Source: Lachnospiraceae bacterium UBA7202 (GTDB lineage: Bacteria > Bacillota > Clostridia > Lachnospirales > Lachnospiraceae). Taken from it: DNA of 64,000 nt. Of the stretch, positions 1 through 9,896 are shown piece after piece (positions within the stretch are counted from its first letter, which is position 1; every line of letters begins with the position of its first letter). Made by a program: the position numbers and the translations under genes. The notes under the pieces are model-generated. The model saw only the letters and a program-made list of their open reading frames with translations, did no database searches and was not told the origin of the DNA. The DNA is taken from NCBI GenBank assembly GCA_002490705.1, contig DKUO01000046.1, positions 175,302-239,301 of the forward strand, read 5' to 3'.

Positions 1-2
1 CA

Positions 3-1523
3 GGCGTTTTTTTCTGCATTTTTTCCTCCTGCATGGGAAAAAGGAACGCGGTTCTTTTTTCACTGATTTTGGTTTCCTACGCACCGTTTTCGATTTATAG
101 TGTGTGGTATGATTCAGCGGCGCTCTTTTTTATGCTGATGGGAGCTGTACTCTATGCCGGATCTGTGCTCGGTGAGGGGAGTAAGAGCAGATGGATGCGC
201 TATTTCAGCGGACTGAGTCACGGATGCATGGTATATGCTTACCCAACGATGGCGCTGGTGGCGCTGATGACACTCCTGATCGGAATTGTCTATACGGTGC
301 GGAGGAAGGGGAAGCTTAGAAGTGTGATGCCCTATGTGTTCGGCGGGCTGACCGTGATCATGGTGTTCTGTATCTATTGTACCTATGTCGGTTGGGGGAA
401 TATCTGTTTCTTTCAGGAGGGATATTTACAGAAAAGCTTGGGAGGAAGAGGCTTGGAGACGGCAATGGCCGGAAACATCGGGCTGTGCGGTCAAGGTATT
501 CATGTGATGAAAGAGGCGGCGTGGGATGTGGCGTCATCACGGAAGACGGCAGGCGCTGCCCCGGTTCTTTTGAGCGGAACGGGCAGTTTCCTGCATCCCC
601 TTGTCATTAAGTTGAAACAGATTGCAAAAGAGTGTATCGGGCAGCAACTGCAAACCGTTCCGATCACGGTTTTGCTTTTGATTCAATGGGCAGTCGGCTT
701 AAAAAAGCAGGGGGCGGTCAGGCTGTTTCTCCTTGTGGAGATCATTCTGGCCACAGGTTTCTGGCACAGGGATATGGGTCAGGGGCAGTGGGCAATGCTG
801 ACGGCCTACGCCTATTATGCGTGCTGGGCGCCTTTTCTCTTCTGTTATCTCAGGGACCGTGCCCGGGAGATCGGGAAGGTACTGTTTTGTTTCCTCTGGC
901 TCACATCCTGTGGGACGTTTTTGGCGGTGGGATTTACGGCAACTTATAGTCAGAAAGCGGCGATGGGATTGTATGCCGGAGCAGTCTGTACGCTGCTCTT
1001 TATGGCTCTGATCGCTGTGCAGACTCCCGTGAGAGGCCGGGAACTGGCGGCCGGAGTGATTCTTTTGGCGGCCGTGGTCAATGTGGCGCTGGTATATGGC
1101 AACGCATATGGAGATGACCGGATATCCCGGTGCAGCTATCGGATGAAGGATGGCATTTTCAGGGGGATCTATACGGAGCCGGAGAATGAAAAGTATGACA
1201 AGGCCGAACAGAGGGTTCGCGCGCTGGATTTGCCGGATGGGACGATGGTATGCCTGCCCTATGAGGAGTACGATTATGAACCGATTCTTATGTGGGGTAA
1301 GTTTGAACAGGGAGGAACGGATTTTCAGACGGCGGAGCGGCAGCTGGAAGGGGGCACGGATGTGGAGGCGTTGATTGCGCGAAGTCCTTGGGCGGATCTG
1401 TTGGTAACGACGAAAGAAATTTATGAGGAATGCCCTTTGACGAGGGAGAAGATTACGGATTTGTATTATCAATTGGTTATTACGGAGGGAGACCTCTTGT
1501 TTTTCAGAAAAGAAATGAGATAG
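3..1523 (+). CDS. Polytopic membrane protein, GT-C-like glycosyltransferase, 5' truncated by the window edge
   Basis: The frame is open from base 3 with no stop upstream. The first ATG (33) has no Shine-Dalgarno site, so the true start probably lies before the window. About the first 340 visible residues are dominated by hydrophobic membrane segments separated by short loops. The last ~130 residues are soluble and acidic. This is the layout of GT-C enzymes or polysaccharide polymerase-like proteins that act on lipid-linked glycans at the outer membrane face. The conserved acidic first loop of GT-C enzymes would lie outside the window, so the function is an inference from topology and from the adjacent GtrB-like gene. 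The region is clearly GC-richer than sequence after 7.6 kb. Confidence 0.55.
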   Translation, partial: GVFFCIFSSCMGKRNAVLFSLILVSYAPFSIYSVWYDSAALFFMLMGAVLYAGSVLGEGSKSRWMRYFSGLSHGCMVYAYPTMALVALMTLLIGIVYTVRRKGKLRSVMPYVFGGLTVIMVFCIYCTYVGWGNICFFQEGYLQKSLGGRGLETAMAGNIGLCGQGIHVMKEAAWDVASSRKTAGAAPVLLSGTGSFLHPLVIKLKQIAKECIGQQLQTVPITVLLLIQWAVGLKKQGAVRLFLLVEIILATGFWHRDMGQGQWAMLTAYAYYACWAPFLFCYLRDRAREIGKVLFCFLWLTSCGTFLAVGFTATYSQKAAMGLYAGAVCTLLFMALIAVQTPVRGRELAAGVILLAAVVNVALVYGNAYGDDRISRCSYRMKDGIFRGIYTEPENEKYDKAEQRVRALDLPDGTMVCLPYEEYDYEPILMWGKFEQGGTDFQTAERQLEGGTDVEALIARSPWADLLVTTKEIYEECPLTREKITDLYYQLVITEGDLLFFRKEMR

Positions 1524-1549
1524 ATGGAGAAAGCAGGCTGTTGACGCGT

Positions 1550-2512
1550 ATGGAAAAAAAGAAAAAAATCAGTGTGATGATTCCCTGTTACAATGAAGTG
1601 GAAAATGTGGAGCCGATGAGCTTTGCGGTGGTAAACGTTATGGAAGAGGCGCTGTCCCGTTACGATTATGAGATTGTGTTTATTGACAACTGCTCCACGG
1701 ATGGGACGAGAGAGAAACTAGAGCAGATCTGTGCCGGGAATAAAAAGATAAAGGCGATTTTTAACGTGACCAATTTCGGACAGTTTAATTCCCCGTTTCA
1801 TGGCCTTTGCCAGACGACCGGAGACTGCACGATCAGTATGTGCTGTGATTTTCAGGACCCGGTGGAACTGATTCCCCGTTTTGTGGAAGAGTGGGAAAAA
1901 GGGCATAGGATCGTGAGCGGGATTAAGACCTCCAGCAAGGAGTCAAGCGTGCTCTATTTTTTGAGGACAGTCTATTACAAGATGATCAAAAACATGTCTG
2001 ACGTCAAGATGATCGAGCACTTTACGGGATTTGGACTATACGATAAGACATTTATCGCGCTGCTTCGTGAACTGGATGATCCCATCCCGTTCCTGCGGGG
2101 GATCGTGGCGGAATACGCCTCAGGTTTTAATATGATTGAGATCGAGTATGAGCAGGCAAAACGAAAGGCGGGAAAGACCCACAATAACTTTTACAGCCTT
2201 TATGACGCAGCCATGTTGAGCATTACCTCCTATACCAAGGTGGGGCTTCGCCTTGCCACGTTGATCGGATTTGTCTCCTCAGGGATCAGTCTTTTGATAG
2301 CGCTGTTTTATTTGGTGATGAAATTGATCAACTGGCATGATTTTCAGGCGGGAAACGCACCGATGATTCTGGGTATTTTTGTGATCGGCTCTCTACAGTT
2401 ATTTTTTATCGGTCTGCTGGGCGAGTATATTTTGAATATTAACACGAGGGTGATTCACAGACCGATTGTGATTGAGGAAAAAAGGATAAATTTTGAGGAT
2501 GCAGATGAGTAA
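1550..2512 (+). CDS. GtrB/ArnC-like polyprenyl-phosphate glycosyltransferase (GT2)
   Basis: A 320-residue protein with an N-terminal GT-A fold: IPCYNE at residues 11-16, FIDNCSTDGT at 44-53 and the metal/nucleotide motif DFQD at 100-103. Two C-terminal transmembrane segments follow (about 240-265 and 275-300). This matches the DPM1/GtrB/ArnC family, which transfers a sugar from a nucleotide donor to undecaprenyl phosphate for later use by GT-C enzymes. The upstream membrane protein is a plausible consumer of that donor. The frame extends upstream to 1430, but the family N-terminus begins at the ATG at 1550; an in-frame TTG at 1541 is an alternative start. It overlaps the next gene by 8 bases. 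Confidence 0.85.
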   Translation: MEKKKKISVMIPCYNEVENVEPMSFAVVNVMEEALSRYDYEIVFIDNCSTDGTREKLEQICAGNKKIKAIFNVTNFGQFNSPFHGLCQTTGDCTISMCCDFQDPVELIPRFVEEWEKGHRIVSGIKTSSKESSVLYFLRTVYYKMIKNMSDVKMIEHFTGFGLYDKTFIALLRELDDPIPFLRGIVAEYASGFNMIEIEYEQAKRKAGKTHNNFYSLYDAAMLSITSYTKVGLRLATLIGFVSSGISLLIALFYLVMKLINWHDFQAGNAPMILGIFVIGSLQLFFIGLLGEYILNINTRVIHRPIVIEEKRINFEDADE

Positions 2513-3485
2513 GATCAGTGTGATCATTCCTGTTTATAATACGGAGGCGTATCTGCCAAGATGTATCGAAAGCGTGATCGGGCAGACTTACGGAGATTGG
2601 GAACTGTTGCTCGTGGACGATGGCTCCACAGACGGCAGCGGGGATATCTGTGACCGCTATGCCAAACAGGATGGACGAATCAGGGTGATGCATAATCAGA
2701 ATCAGGGACCAGCGGCCTCCCGGGAAAGCGGGATAAGGAACAGCAAGGGCGGCCTTGTCATGTTTGTGGATTCGGACGATTGGCTGGATCGGGATATGCT
2801 CCGAATTATGAAGGAACAGGTGGAAGAAAGTGGCGCCGGGATGATATGCTGTCTTTATCAGGATGTCAGAGAAAACGGGAAAGCAATGCATCCCTATGCG
2901 TTTCGGGAGGAGTGCATAGAGTGTAAGAATGTACGGGAATGCATGTATCAGATCCATCATACGAGATACCTGACCGGGGCGCTGTGGGGAAAGCTATACC
3001 GCAGGGAATTATTTCAGGATATTGATTTTTGCAGGGATGTTACCATAGGAGAAGATTACTCCATGATCATTCAGCTCGTGGAAAGGGCCGGACATGTCAG
3101 GATGATTTCAAAGGAATTCTATTTCCGGTCAGTGCGGAAGGGCAGCATTTCCCATGGCGGATATACAAAACGCCACAGAAAAGCGTTTGATAACTATATG
3201 CGCCTGCGTTTGCGCCTGCTGAAAGACTATCCGGAGCTATCCTCTGATATTATTGCGTTTCACACGGAATACGAAATGGCGGTGATCACAGCCATGTGCA
3301 GGAATGATTGTTATGATAAAGAAGTAATCGATAAGTTGAAGAACGATTTAAGGGTAAATATGAAAAATACGCTGGGACATGCTATTGTTCCACTGTATAT
3401 GAAAGGCTGCGCTGTCCTGATTGCCTATGCGCATCCGGTATTTATTGTCCTGTTTCGCCTTCTGTATCATCTTACCGGAAGATAG
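2505..3485 (+). CDS. GT2 family glycosyltransferase
   Basis: A 326-residue EpsJ/WcaA-like GT2 enzyme. It shows ISVIIPVYN at residues 4-12, LLVDDGSTDGS at 36-45 and the DXD-type motif DSDDW at 89-93. A GEDY motif in the acceptor region is typical of bacterial polysaccharide GT2 enzymes. The C-terminus is hydrophobic and basic, suggesting membrane association. The ATG at 2505 is preceded by GAGG about 6 bases upstream; an in-frame TTG (2493) and ATG (2499) are less well placed. The start lies inside the end of the preceding gene, indicating translational coupling. Donor and acceptor cannot be read from sequence. Confidence 0.87.
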   Translation: MSKISVIIPVYNTEAYLPRCIESVIGQTYGDWELLLVDDGSTDGSGDICDRYAKQDGRIRVMHNQNQGPAASRESGIRNSKGGLVMFVDSDDWLDRDMLRIMKEQVEESGAGMICCLYQDVRENGKAMHPYAFREECIECKNVRECMYQIHHTRYLTGALWGKLYRRELFQDIDFCRDVTIGEDYSMIIQLVERAGHVRMISKEFYFRSVRKGSISHGGYTKRHRKAFDNYMRLRLRLLKDYPELSSDIIAFHTEYEMAVITAMCRNDCYDKEVIDKLKNDLRVNMKNTLGHAIVPLYMKGCAVLIAYAHPVFIVLFRLLYHLTGR

Positions 3486-3512
3486 GGCCATAAAATCAGA
3501 AACGGAGTCATT

Positions 3513-4259
3513 ATGCAGAGACCTAAAGTTACAGTAGTTACCGTGTGCCTGAATACGGTGGATACCATTGCTGCGACCATGGAATCCGTACTCGGACAGA
3601 CCTATGAAAATCTGGAATATCTGGTGATAGACGGCATGTCGACGGACGGCACGCAGGAGATGATCCGCCGGTATGAGAGTGACGACAGGGTCAGGGCAGT
3701 GTTTGAGCGTGACAGCGGTTTGTATAATGCAATGAACAAGGGCGTTACGCTATGCAGTGGGGAGTATATTATTTTCATGAACAGCGGAGATCTGTTTCAT
3801 GATGAAAGAGTCGTTGCGGATATGGTGCCTCATTTGCATGCGGATTTGGTATACGGTAATACATTGAGACGAAAAGCGCGAGGCGAACAGCTTGAAAAAT
3901 ATCATGGAAAGTATAAGCTGATGCGCTTGTTGCTGTCCGGCAGGATGATGTCCCACCAGTCGCTGTTTACGAAAACGGATATTATGCGGGCATTCCGGTT
4001 CGATGAGCGGTATCGGATTACGGCGGATTATGATTTTGTGGTGAGAGCTAAAAAAAGTAAGTGTTCTATCAAATATGTTGACCGGACAGTCAGTATTATG
4101 AACAATATGGAAGGTATCAGCGCTCAAATTGAGAATTATGACATCATGAGAGCGGAGGATGACAGAAGCTTAAAAGAGAACTATACGGCACTGTACTATC
4201 TGATGAAAATACCGAAAGGGTTAGTGAGATTTGCAAGAAGAATCTATGAGCGGAGATAA
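3513..4259 (+). CDS. GT2 family glycosyltransferase, WcaE/PGL-type
   Basis: A 248-residue short GT2 enzyme. It has VTVVTVCLN at residues 6-14, LVIDGMSTDGT at 37-47 and the family hallmark ERDSGLYNAMNKG at 65-77. IFMNSGD (87-93) takes the place of the usual DXD. This set is characteristic of the WcaE-like branch of GT2 found in exopolysaccharide and O-antigen clusters. The segment around MSHQSLF and TADYDFV is also typical. It lacks membrane segments and is likely a cytoplasmic enzyme extending the lipid-linked oligosaccharide. It follows the previous gene by 27 bases. Confidence 0.87.
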   Translation: MQRPKVTVVTVCLNTVDTIAATMESVLGQTYENLEYLVIDGMSTDGTQEMIRRYESDDRVRAVFERDSGLYNAMNKGVTLCSGEYIIFMNSGDLFHDERVVADMVPHLHADLVYGNTLRRKARGEQLEKYHGKYKLMRLLLSGRMMSHQSLFTKTDIMRAFRFDERYRITADYDFVVRAKKSKCSIKYVDRTVSIMNNMEGISAQIENYDIMRAEDDRSLKENYTALYYLMKIPKGLVRFARRIYERR

Positions 4260-4312
4260 TAACGGCCACAGTACAAAAACAGGGAAATCGGATAAGTGGA
4301 TGGGAGAACAGG

Positions 4313-5512
4313 ATGAAGGTATTGCATCTGGCGACAATCGATGTGGGGGGCGCCTATAAAGCGGCAGTCAGGATCAATGAGAGTATGCAAAAATGCGGTC
4401 TGGATTCGCAAATCCTGCTCAGGAGCAGAGTGCATAGGGATACGCGGGATGTGGAAATTTTTAACACGGTTTCACAGAAGCTGGTATCAAAATCAAAAAA
4501 TGTGATAAATCTACTGCTGTCACAAAAGGATGTGCAAAGCGATTATCTGGGAACAGATGTGTCCGGACACCCTTTGGTGCAGGAGGCGGATGTACTGATA
4601 CTCCATTGGGTCAATTCGTTTCTCTCATACAGGAGCGTGGAGAAGCTGCTTGCGACGGGGAAAACAGTCATATGGGTCATGCATGATATGTGGCCTTTTA
4701 CAGGAGGCTGTCATTATGACTGGTACTGTGGCGGATATACCCACTGCTGTGGGAAATGTCCGCATCTGAACAGCCAAAAGGAACAGGATTTGTCACGCAG
4801 GAATTTTATGCGGAAAGTACAGGCTGTAAAAAGCGGAAAAATGATTTTTGTAGGGCCAAGCGGATGGAGCGTTGCATGTGCAACACAAAGCAAAATTACG
4901 GAAGGACAGAAGGTTGTCAAAATTTTAAACCCGATAAACCGTGATGTGTTTTGCAGAAGGGATAACATACAGGCTCTCAGGGAAAAATATCGGATTCCTA
5001 CGGGGAAAAAAATAATTCTATTTGGGGCTTCCGGGGCAGATAACAATAAAATCAAAGGAATGCAGTATTTAGATGAAGCGTTGTGTGAAATATCGGAGAA
5101 GGAATACGCTGTGGCTATTTTCGGCAATACAAAGACGGTTCACTTGAAGAATCAGAAATTGGGGGTCATATGTCTCGGCGCGATTGAGCGGGAAGATGAA
5201 CTCGCTGAAATTTATAGCTGTGCCGATGTTTTTGCAGCGCCTTCCCTGCAAGAGGCTTTTGGCTATACGGTGAATGAAGCGCTGTCATGCGGAGTTCCGG
5301 TTGTTGCTTTCGACGTGGGGGGAATCAAAGATCAGGTAAGCCATCAGATAAACGGATATTTGGCGCCTGTGAGGGACGCACAGGAATTGCTGCGGGGGAT
5401 CCGGTGGTGTACCGATGCTGATAATCAGTCCCATATACGGCAGGCGGCGTTGCCGCGGAATGATTATCAGACGATAGGCAGGGCATACATGGCGCTGTGC
5501 GGTAGGAGATGA
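4313..5512 (+). CDS. GT4 family glycosyltransferase, WcaC-like
   Basis: A 399-residue GT-B enzyme. The N-terminal domain begins MKVLHLATIDVGGAYKAA and carries the cysteine-containing signature HDMWPFTGGCHY followed by a C-x(n)-C-x2-C cluster, as in WcaC and related colanic-acid-type enzymes. The C-terminal nucleotide-sugar domain contains PSLQEAFGYTVNEALSCGVPVVAFDVGG, which includes the E-x7-E retaining motif of GT4. The ATG follows a GGGAGAACAGG ribosome site. A close architectural relative lies at 39285-40499. The sugar specificity is unknown. Confidence 0.87.
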   Translation: MKVLHLATIDVGGAYKAAVRINESMQKCGLDSQILLRSRVHRDTRDVEIFNTVSQKLVSKSKNVINLLLSQKDVQSDYLGTDVSGHPLVQEADVLILHWVNSFLSYRSVEKLLATGKTVIWVMHDMWPFTGGCHYDWYCGGYTHCCGKCPHLNSQKEQDLSRRNFMRKVQAVKSGKMIFVGPSGWSVACATQSKITEGQKVVKILNPINRDVFCRRDNIQALREKYRIPTGKKIILFGASGADNNKIKGMQYLDEALCEISEKEYAVAIFGNTKTVHLKNQKLGVICLGAIEREDELAEIYSCADVFAAPSLQEAFGYTVNEALSCGVPVVAFDVGGIKDQVSHQINGYLAPVRDAQELLRGIRWCTDADNQSHIRQAALPRNDYQTIGRAYMALCGRR

Positions 5513-5572
5513 TAGCGATGCAGATGGCATTGTGGAAGTTGGAGAGGATGTTCCGGTACGGGGGAGGGCAGT

Positions 5573-7558
5573 ATGATAAGGCGGCATAAAAGCATTGTTT
5601 GTTTGATGACGGGAATTGCGACAGTATTCATCGGATATCTTGCGTGGGGATTATTAACGGTTTTTCATAAAAGCGGCTCCTTTGGTATGGCAGGATTTCT
5701 TATTTCTCTATTGACGATGATTCTTTATGCATTGTTTCACTATACGGTCGCTCTGATGGGTCGGAAGGAGATAGGCAGACAGCTTTCGGTGGTGTCCGGG
5801 TGGGGAGGCCTGCTTTGTCTGGTGCTTTTGTTTAGGGGCGGCTCTTTGATTTCGCAGGGAGAGTACACAAAGCTGTGGATGAATTTTTTGTGGTTTGTTG
5901 ATTTTATGGGATGCTGTTTCTTTCTCAGGCGTTATATTAAGTCCTTTTCGAATGGCGGAGAAAAGAGAGCAGCTTTGGCGGATGGCTGGAGGGAATGCCT
6001 TAGCACAGAGTGGAAGCGGCGTAAATGGTTCTATATACTGTTGGCAATAACGGCACTGCTCTTGCTTGAGCCGAGTGCCGTGCAGTTTAAATGGGATGGA
6101 TTGTTATATCATCTTGCCTGTCAGGATTTATTTCTTGATTCTATCAGTTCCCTTGCTCTTTACGGACATATTGCGCAGACATATGGTATGCTCAATGGTT
6201 TGGGGATATTGATTTTGGGTGATACGGCTGTAGCAATGATTGGTTTAAACATTGCTTTGCTGCTGTGCAGCATCTGTGCCTTTTATGGTATCATAAAATG
6301 TACAGTGCCGGGAAAATCAGATTTTGTGTATGCGCTTGTGGCGGCAGTTTATGCATGGTCGCCCTTTACGCTCGGAATGGTATATTACCACAATCTGGAT
6401 TTTTACTGTCAATGTTTTTTTGTTATAATGCTGTATTTCTTATATCGAAAACAGTGGATTTACTTTTTTATCACATCCCTGTTGTTTTGTTTTACGAAAG
6501 AACCGGCTATTCTGGTTTATGGGGCAATGTGCGTTGGGATTGTAATTCTGGATTTCACGGCTCAGAAAGGGAAGCCTTTTATAAGGCGGCTTGAAAAGCT
6601 CTTACGGACAAAGCAGTATTATTTTATGGTGCTGCCGGGGATCTTATGGCTTGCCACATACAAGATACTCGGACCATGGAGCGCCGGAGCGGGAGGGTTT
6701 CAACTGGACGGGGCGTATGTGGTTGAGAAGCTGAAAGCGCTGTATGTTTTTCAATTTAACTGGCTGTTTACCTGCCTTTGCATATGCGGAATCTTTTTCA
6801 GTATTGTTAAAAAGCGGGAGAAGGTATTGAGATGTCTCTTCCCTGTACTATGCGGACAGATTGCGTTTACTGTTTTCAGCTGCGCATTTAAGACAGTGAA
6901 CCATCCGCGATACAATGGCGCGAGCCAGCCTGCGCTGTATTGTATGGCAGTCTTACTGCTTGCCGATCTTTTGGGGTATTTGTATGGAAAACTGATTGCC
7001 GGGGGCATCGCCGTGATTATGGCGGTCTCCTGCTTTTATACGCTTGATCCGATAACGCAGCTGTGTTTTCCTCAATACGATATTGGGGATACTGTTATGG
7101 TCGCGACAGCTACTATTCCGTTGGGAGATGGCATGATCTACAACAGGCAGATGCTGTGGCTGGAGCATGCAGTGGAGCTGGCGCTTGAGGATTCTCTGTC
7201 ACAGAGCGATCTTGTGCTTTTCCCAGCATTGGGCGGAAGTACTTATTTCTTTGACGGCATGGCGGAGACAGCGTCTGTGGACAGCGACTATCTCTTTGGA
7301 CAGGAATATTGGGATGTGAATGCATGCAGAAGAGCGGCATCGCCGGGAGATACGGTCCGATCATTTACTGTCGGACAATTGACGGAGGCGCCGGATTGGG
7401 ACGCGCTTAAGGATGAAATCGGCGGCAGGGCAAATTACTGTTATCTTTCCTGCGCGGGAGACCAGCGTGCGGAGCAGATCAGAGAGCATTTTCAGGTTCT
7501 GGAAGAGAAAGAATATGCGTATAGAGGGTGGGAGATTTATAGAATTTGCTTTGAGTAG
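5573..7558 (+). CDS. GT-C-like polytopic glycosyltransferase or polymerase
   Basis: A 661-residue protein with roughly a dozen hydrophobic segments through residue ~490 and a soluble C-terminal domain of ~170 residues. After an N-terminal membrane bundle, the motif WDGLLYH (174-180) sits just after a transmembrane helix, as the acidic first-loop motif does in GT-C enzymes of the GT39/GT83 type. Such enzymes use polyprenyl-phosphate sugars made by GtrB-like proteins (candidates at 1550 and 24268). GGGAGG lies just upstream of the ATG. It is the last of the GC-rich genes before composition changes at about 7.6 kb. An alternative role is a glycan polymerase. Confidence 0.6.
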   Translation: MIRRHKSIVCLMTGIATVFIGYLAWGLLTVFHKSGSFGMAGFLISLLTMILYALFHYTVALMGRKEIGRQLSVVSGWGGLLCLVLLFRGGSLISQGEYTKLWMNFLWFVDFMGCCFFLRRYIKSFSNGGEKRAALADGWRECLSTEWKRRKWFYILLAITALLLLEPSAVQFKWDGLLYHLACQDLFLDSISSLALYGHIAQTYGMLNGLGILILGDTAVAMIGLNIALLLCSICAFYGIIKCTVPGKSDFVYALVAAVYAWSPFTLGMVYYHNLDFYCQCFFVIMLYFLYRKQWIYFFITSLLFCFTKEPAILVYGAMCVGIVILDFTAQKGKPFIRRLEKLLRTKQYYFMVLPGILWLATYKILGPWSAGAGGFQLDGAYVVEKLKALYVFQFNWLFTCLCICGIFFSIVKKREKVLRCLFPVLCGQIAFTVFSCAFKTVNHPRYNGASQPALYCMAVLLLADLLGYLYGKLIAGGIAVIMAVSCFYTLDPITQLCFPQYDIGDTVMVATATIPLGDGMIYNRQMLWLEHAVELALEDSLSQSDLVLFPALGGSTYFFDGMAETASVDSDYLFGQEYWDVNACRRAASPGDTVRSFTVGQLTEAPDWDALKDEIGGRANYCYLSCAGDQRAEQIREHFQVLEEKEYAYRGWEIYRICFE

Positions 7559-7604
7559 GCAGTAGGAAGTATTTGAAGATATACAGGAGTACGGTGAATA
7601 AGAG

Positions 7605-9437
7605 ATGAAAAATATAAAAACCTTTTTTGTGATGTATAGACAATTATTGGGTATTTTGGACAAAAAGCAGAAAATAAAGGGGATGATTCTAATTGGATTA
7701 TTAATATTGGTTTCTTTGTTAGAAACTGCGGGAATCGGTGTTGTTATTCCTTTCATTATTGCAATGCTGTCTCCGGAGGAATTATTAAAAAATCAATATA
7801 TAAAATCTATTATAGATTTTATGAAAATAAATGATTATAATCATATCTTGCTGTTTGTAGCTTTATGTATTATTGGCGTATATATCTTTAAGAATGCTTT
7901 GATTCTATTGGTAAATTATTATCAGGCGGATTATCGTAATAAATTGGAAAAAGACTTGTCAATTAAAATGTTGACATCATATATGAAACGGCCTTATACG
8001 TTTTTTTTGGATACAAACAGCGCAGATATTTTAAGGGGAATTGTCAGTGATATTACCAATGTGGCTACTGTGTTGGACAGTTATTCGGGTTTATTGGCGG
8101 AAGGGTTGACTTGTTTGTTTATTGGAATATTTTTAATTTCGTTGAATCCGTTCCTTGCATTTTCTGTGATGGGAATTGTCGTCCTGGCAGCAGTGGGGAT
8201 TGTTTTGTGTTTTAAGAAAAAAACAGGAGAATGTGGGAAAAAAACAAGAGAGGCATTTTCGGAAAGATATCAGAGTGTATATCAAACAGTTATTGGAGTC
8301 AAAGAGATAACGGTTATGCAACGCAGAGAAAATTTTGTCAGGCAGTTTGCGCAGGCATCCGAGAAAGCATGTCGATATAATACTGCTTATCTATGTATTC
8401 AAAAAGCTCCCAACCGCTTGATAGAACCCATATTTATCGGAAGTATGCTACTTCTGGTCTGCATTAATTTCGGAGATGGGAGTGTATCCACAGAATATGT
8501 TTCGAGTTTAGGGACTATGGCTGTGGCGGCAGTTCGGATGCTGCCATCAATTTCTAGTCTTACAAATTCTATGAATTCTCTGGTTTTCAATAGAATTGCA
8601 CTTGATGAGGCATATCGAAATATAACGGATGCCGAGTGGAAAGATGGGAAGAATGTAATGTCTCAGTTAGCAGCTTTTGATCATGGGGCGAACAGGGATG
8701 TGTTGATTTTGCAGGATGGTGTTTTCATTGAGCATGTCAAATGGCGGTATAAGGATAATCTTCCATGGGTAATAAATGATTTATCGTTACAGATTCGTAA
8801 AGGTGAATCGATAGCGTTGATTGGTGAATCCGGTGCCGGAAAAACGACTTTGGCAGATATCATACTGGGATTGCTACAACCACAGGCAGGAAGTGTAAAG
8901 GTAGACAATACAGATATTTTTGATGTACTGCCACAATGGGCGAAGATCGTTGGATATGTACCGCAGTCAGTATTCCTGTTGGATGATACAATCAGAAATA
9001 ATATAGCATTTGGGTTATCCGAAGAGGAAATTGATGATCAGATGATTTGGAGAGCTTTGGAACAGGCACAAATCAAAACGATGGTGGAAAATCTGGAAAA
9101 GGGATTGGATACTGTAGTAGGAGAGAGAGGCATTAAGTTCTCGGGAGGGCAAAGACAGCGAATAGCAATTGCACGCGCTCTATATTATAATGCGGATATT
9201 CTGGTGCTGGATGAGGCAACTTCTGCTTTGGATTCAGAAACCGAAGAGGCGGTTATGGAAGCCATTGATGCTTTACAGGGGATTAAGACAATTATTATTG
9301 TTGCGCATCGGCTGACAACTATTCAGAAATGTGATAAAATATATGAGATAAAAAATGGAAAAGCATATTTTGTTGATAAGAATGAAGTGAGTTTGCAACC
9401 ACAACAGAAATCAAGGGAGAGGAAGACATATCGTTAA
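7605..9437 (+). CDS. PglK/MsbA-like ABC exporter, putative lipid-linked oligosaccharide flippase
   Basis: A 610-residue half-transporter. An N-terminal six-helix membrane domain (about 1-330) precedes an ATPase domain. Visible motifs are Walker A GESGAGKTT (407-415), ABC signature SGGQ (513-516), Walker B LVLDEATSALD (from 533) and the H-loop VAHRLTT. This is the domain order of PglK and MsbA. In a glycan locus the likely role is flipping the completed lipid-linked oligosaccharide across the membrane as a homodimer. It has a close paralogue at 56005-57804 with Walker A at the same residue number. The surrounding DNA becomes markedly AT-rich from this gene on. Confidence 0.85.
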   Translation: MKNIKTFFVMYRQLLGILDKKQKIKGMILIGLLILVSLLETAGIGVVIPFIIAMLSPEELLKNQYIKSIIDFMKINDYNHILLFVALCIIGVYIFKNALILLVNYYQADYRNKLEKDLSIKMLTSYMKRPYTFFLDTNSADILRGIVSDITNVATVLDSYSGLLAEGLTCLFIGIFLISLNPFLAFSVMGIVVLAAVGIVLCFKKKTGECGKKTREAFSERYQSVYQTVIGVKEITVMQRRENFVRQFAQASEKACRYNTAYLCIQKAPNRLIEPIFIGSMLLLVCINFGDGSVSTEYVSSLGTMAVAAVRMLPSISSLTNSMNSLVFNRIALDEAYRNITDAEWKDGKNVMSQLAAFDHGANRDVLILQDGVFIEHVKWRYKDNLPWVINDLSLQIRKGESIALIGESGAGKTTLADIILGLLQPQAGSVKVDNTDIFDVLPQWAKIVGYVPQSVFLLDDTIRNNIAFGLSEEEIDDQMIWRALEQAQIKTMVENLEKGLDTVVGERGIKFSGGQRQRIAIARALYYNADILVLDEATSALDSETEEAVMEAIDALQGIKTIIIVAHRLTTIQKCDKIYEIKNGKAYFVDKNEVSLQPQQKSRERKTYR

Positions 9438-9460
9438 TTTGATATAGAGGAGAGAACGAA

Positions 9461-9892
9461 ATGATTGAGACGATAAAAATTGATAAAAGGGTTTTTGCAA
9501 TTATTATTCGAAATGGTCATCATGGCGAAGGAATTGAATTTTTAACGGAAGAGAATTACTCTCAACAGTTGGCGTATATGCACCATCCATCGGGAAAAAC
9601 AATAGATGCGCATGTTCACAATTTTGAAGAAAGGAACGTAGTGCATACACAGGAAGTTTTGGTTATTCAAAAAGGTATTTTGCGAGTAGACTTTTATTTG
9701 GAAGATCACACCTATGTGGAGAGCCATTTGTTAAAAAGCGGAGATATTATATTATTGGCTGCGGGCGGACATGGGTTTGAAGTGGTTGAAGAAGTTGAGA
9801 TGGTTGAAATAAAACAGGGACCGTATTTGGGTGATAGAGATAAGAGTCGTTTTCGAGGAGCTGATTGCGCAGAGATTGTTATAAAGGATTGA
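9461..9892 (+). CDS. Small cupin-fold protein, possibly sugar-modifying
   Basis: A 143-residue single-domain cupin. The motif HVHNFEERN with following HTQEVLVIQKG forms the conserved His/Glu metal-binding set, and the second cupin motif is GDIILLAAGGHGFEV. The size and context resemble WxcM/FdtA-like sugar isomerases and other small cupins of glycan clusters. Those act on dTDP-keto sugars, but the FdtA catalytic signature is not clearly present, so a specific reaction cannot be assigned. It lies 23 bases after the ABC flippase, behind a good GGAGAG ribosome site, and 4 bases before a GT4 gene. Confidence 0.7.
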   Translation: MIETIKIDKRVFAIIIRNGHHGEGIEFLTEENYSQQLAYMHHPSGKTIDAHVHNFEERNVVHTQEVLVIQKGILRVDFYLEDHTYVESHLLKSGDIILLAAGGHGFEVVEEVEMVEIKQGPYLGDRDKSRFRGADCAEIVIKD

Positions 9893-9896
9893 ATGT

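Noticed and set aside
1430..1549. Upstream extension of the GtrB-like gene to 1430
   Set aside because: The extra 40 residues overlap the preceding gene and precede the standard family N-terminus; ATG 1550 is more likely.
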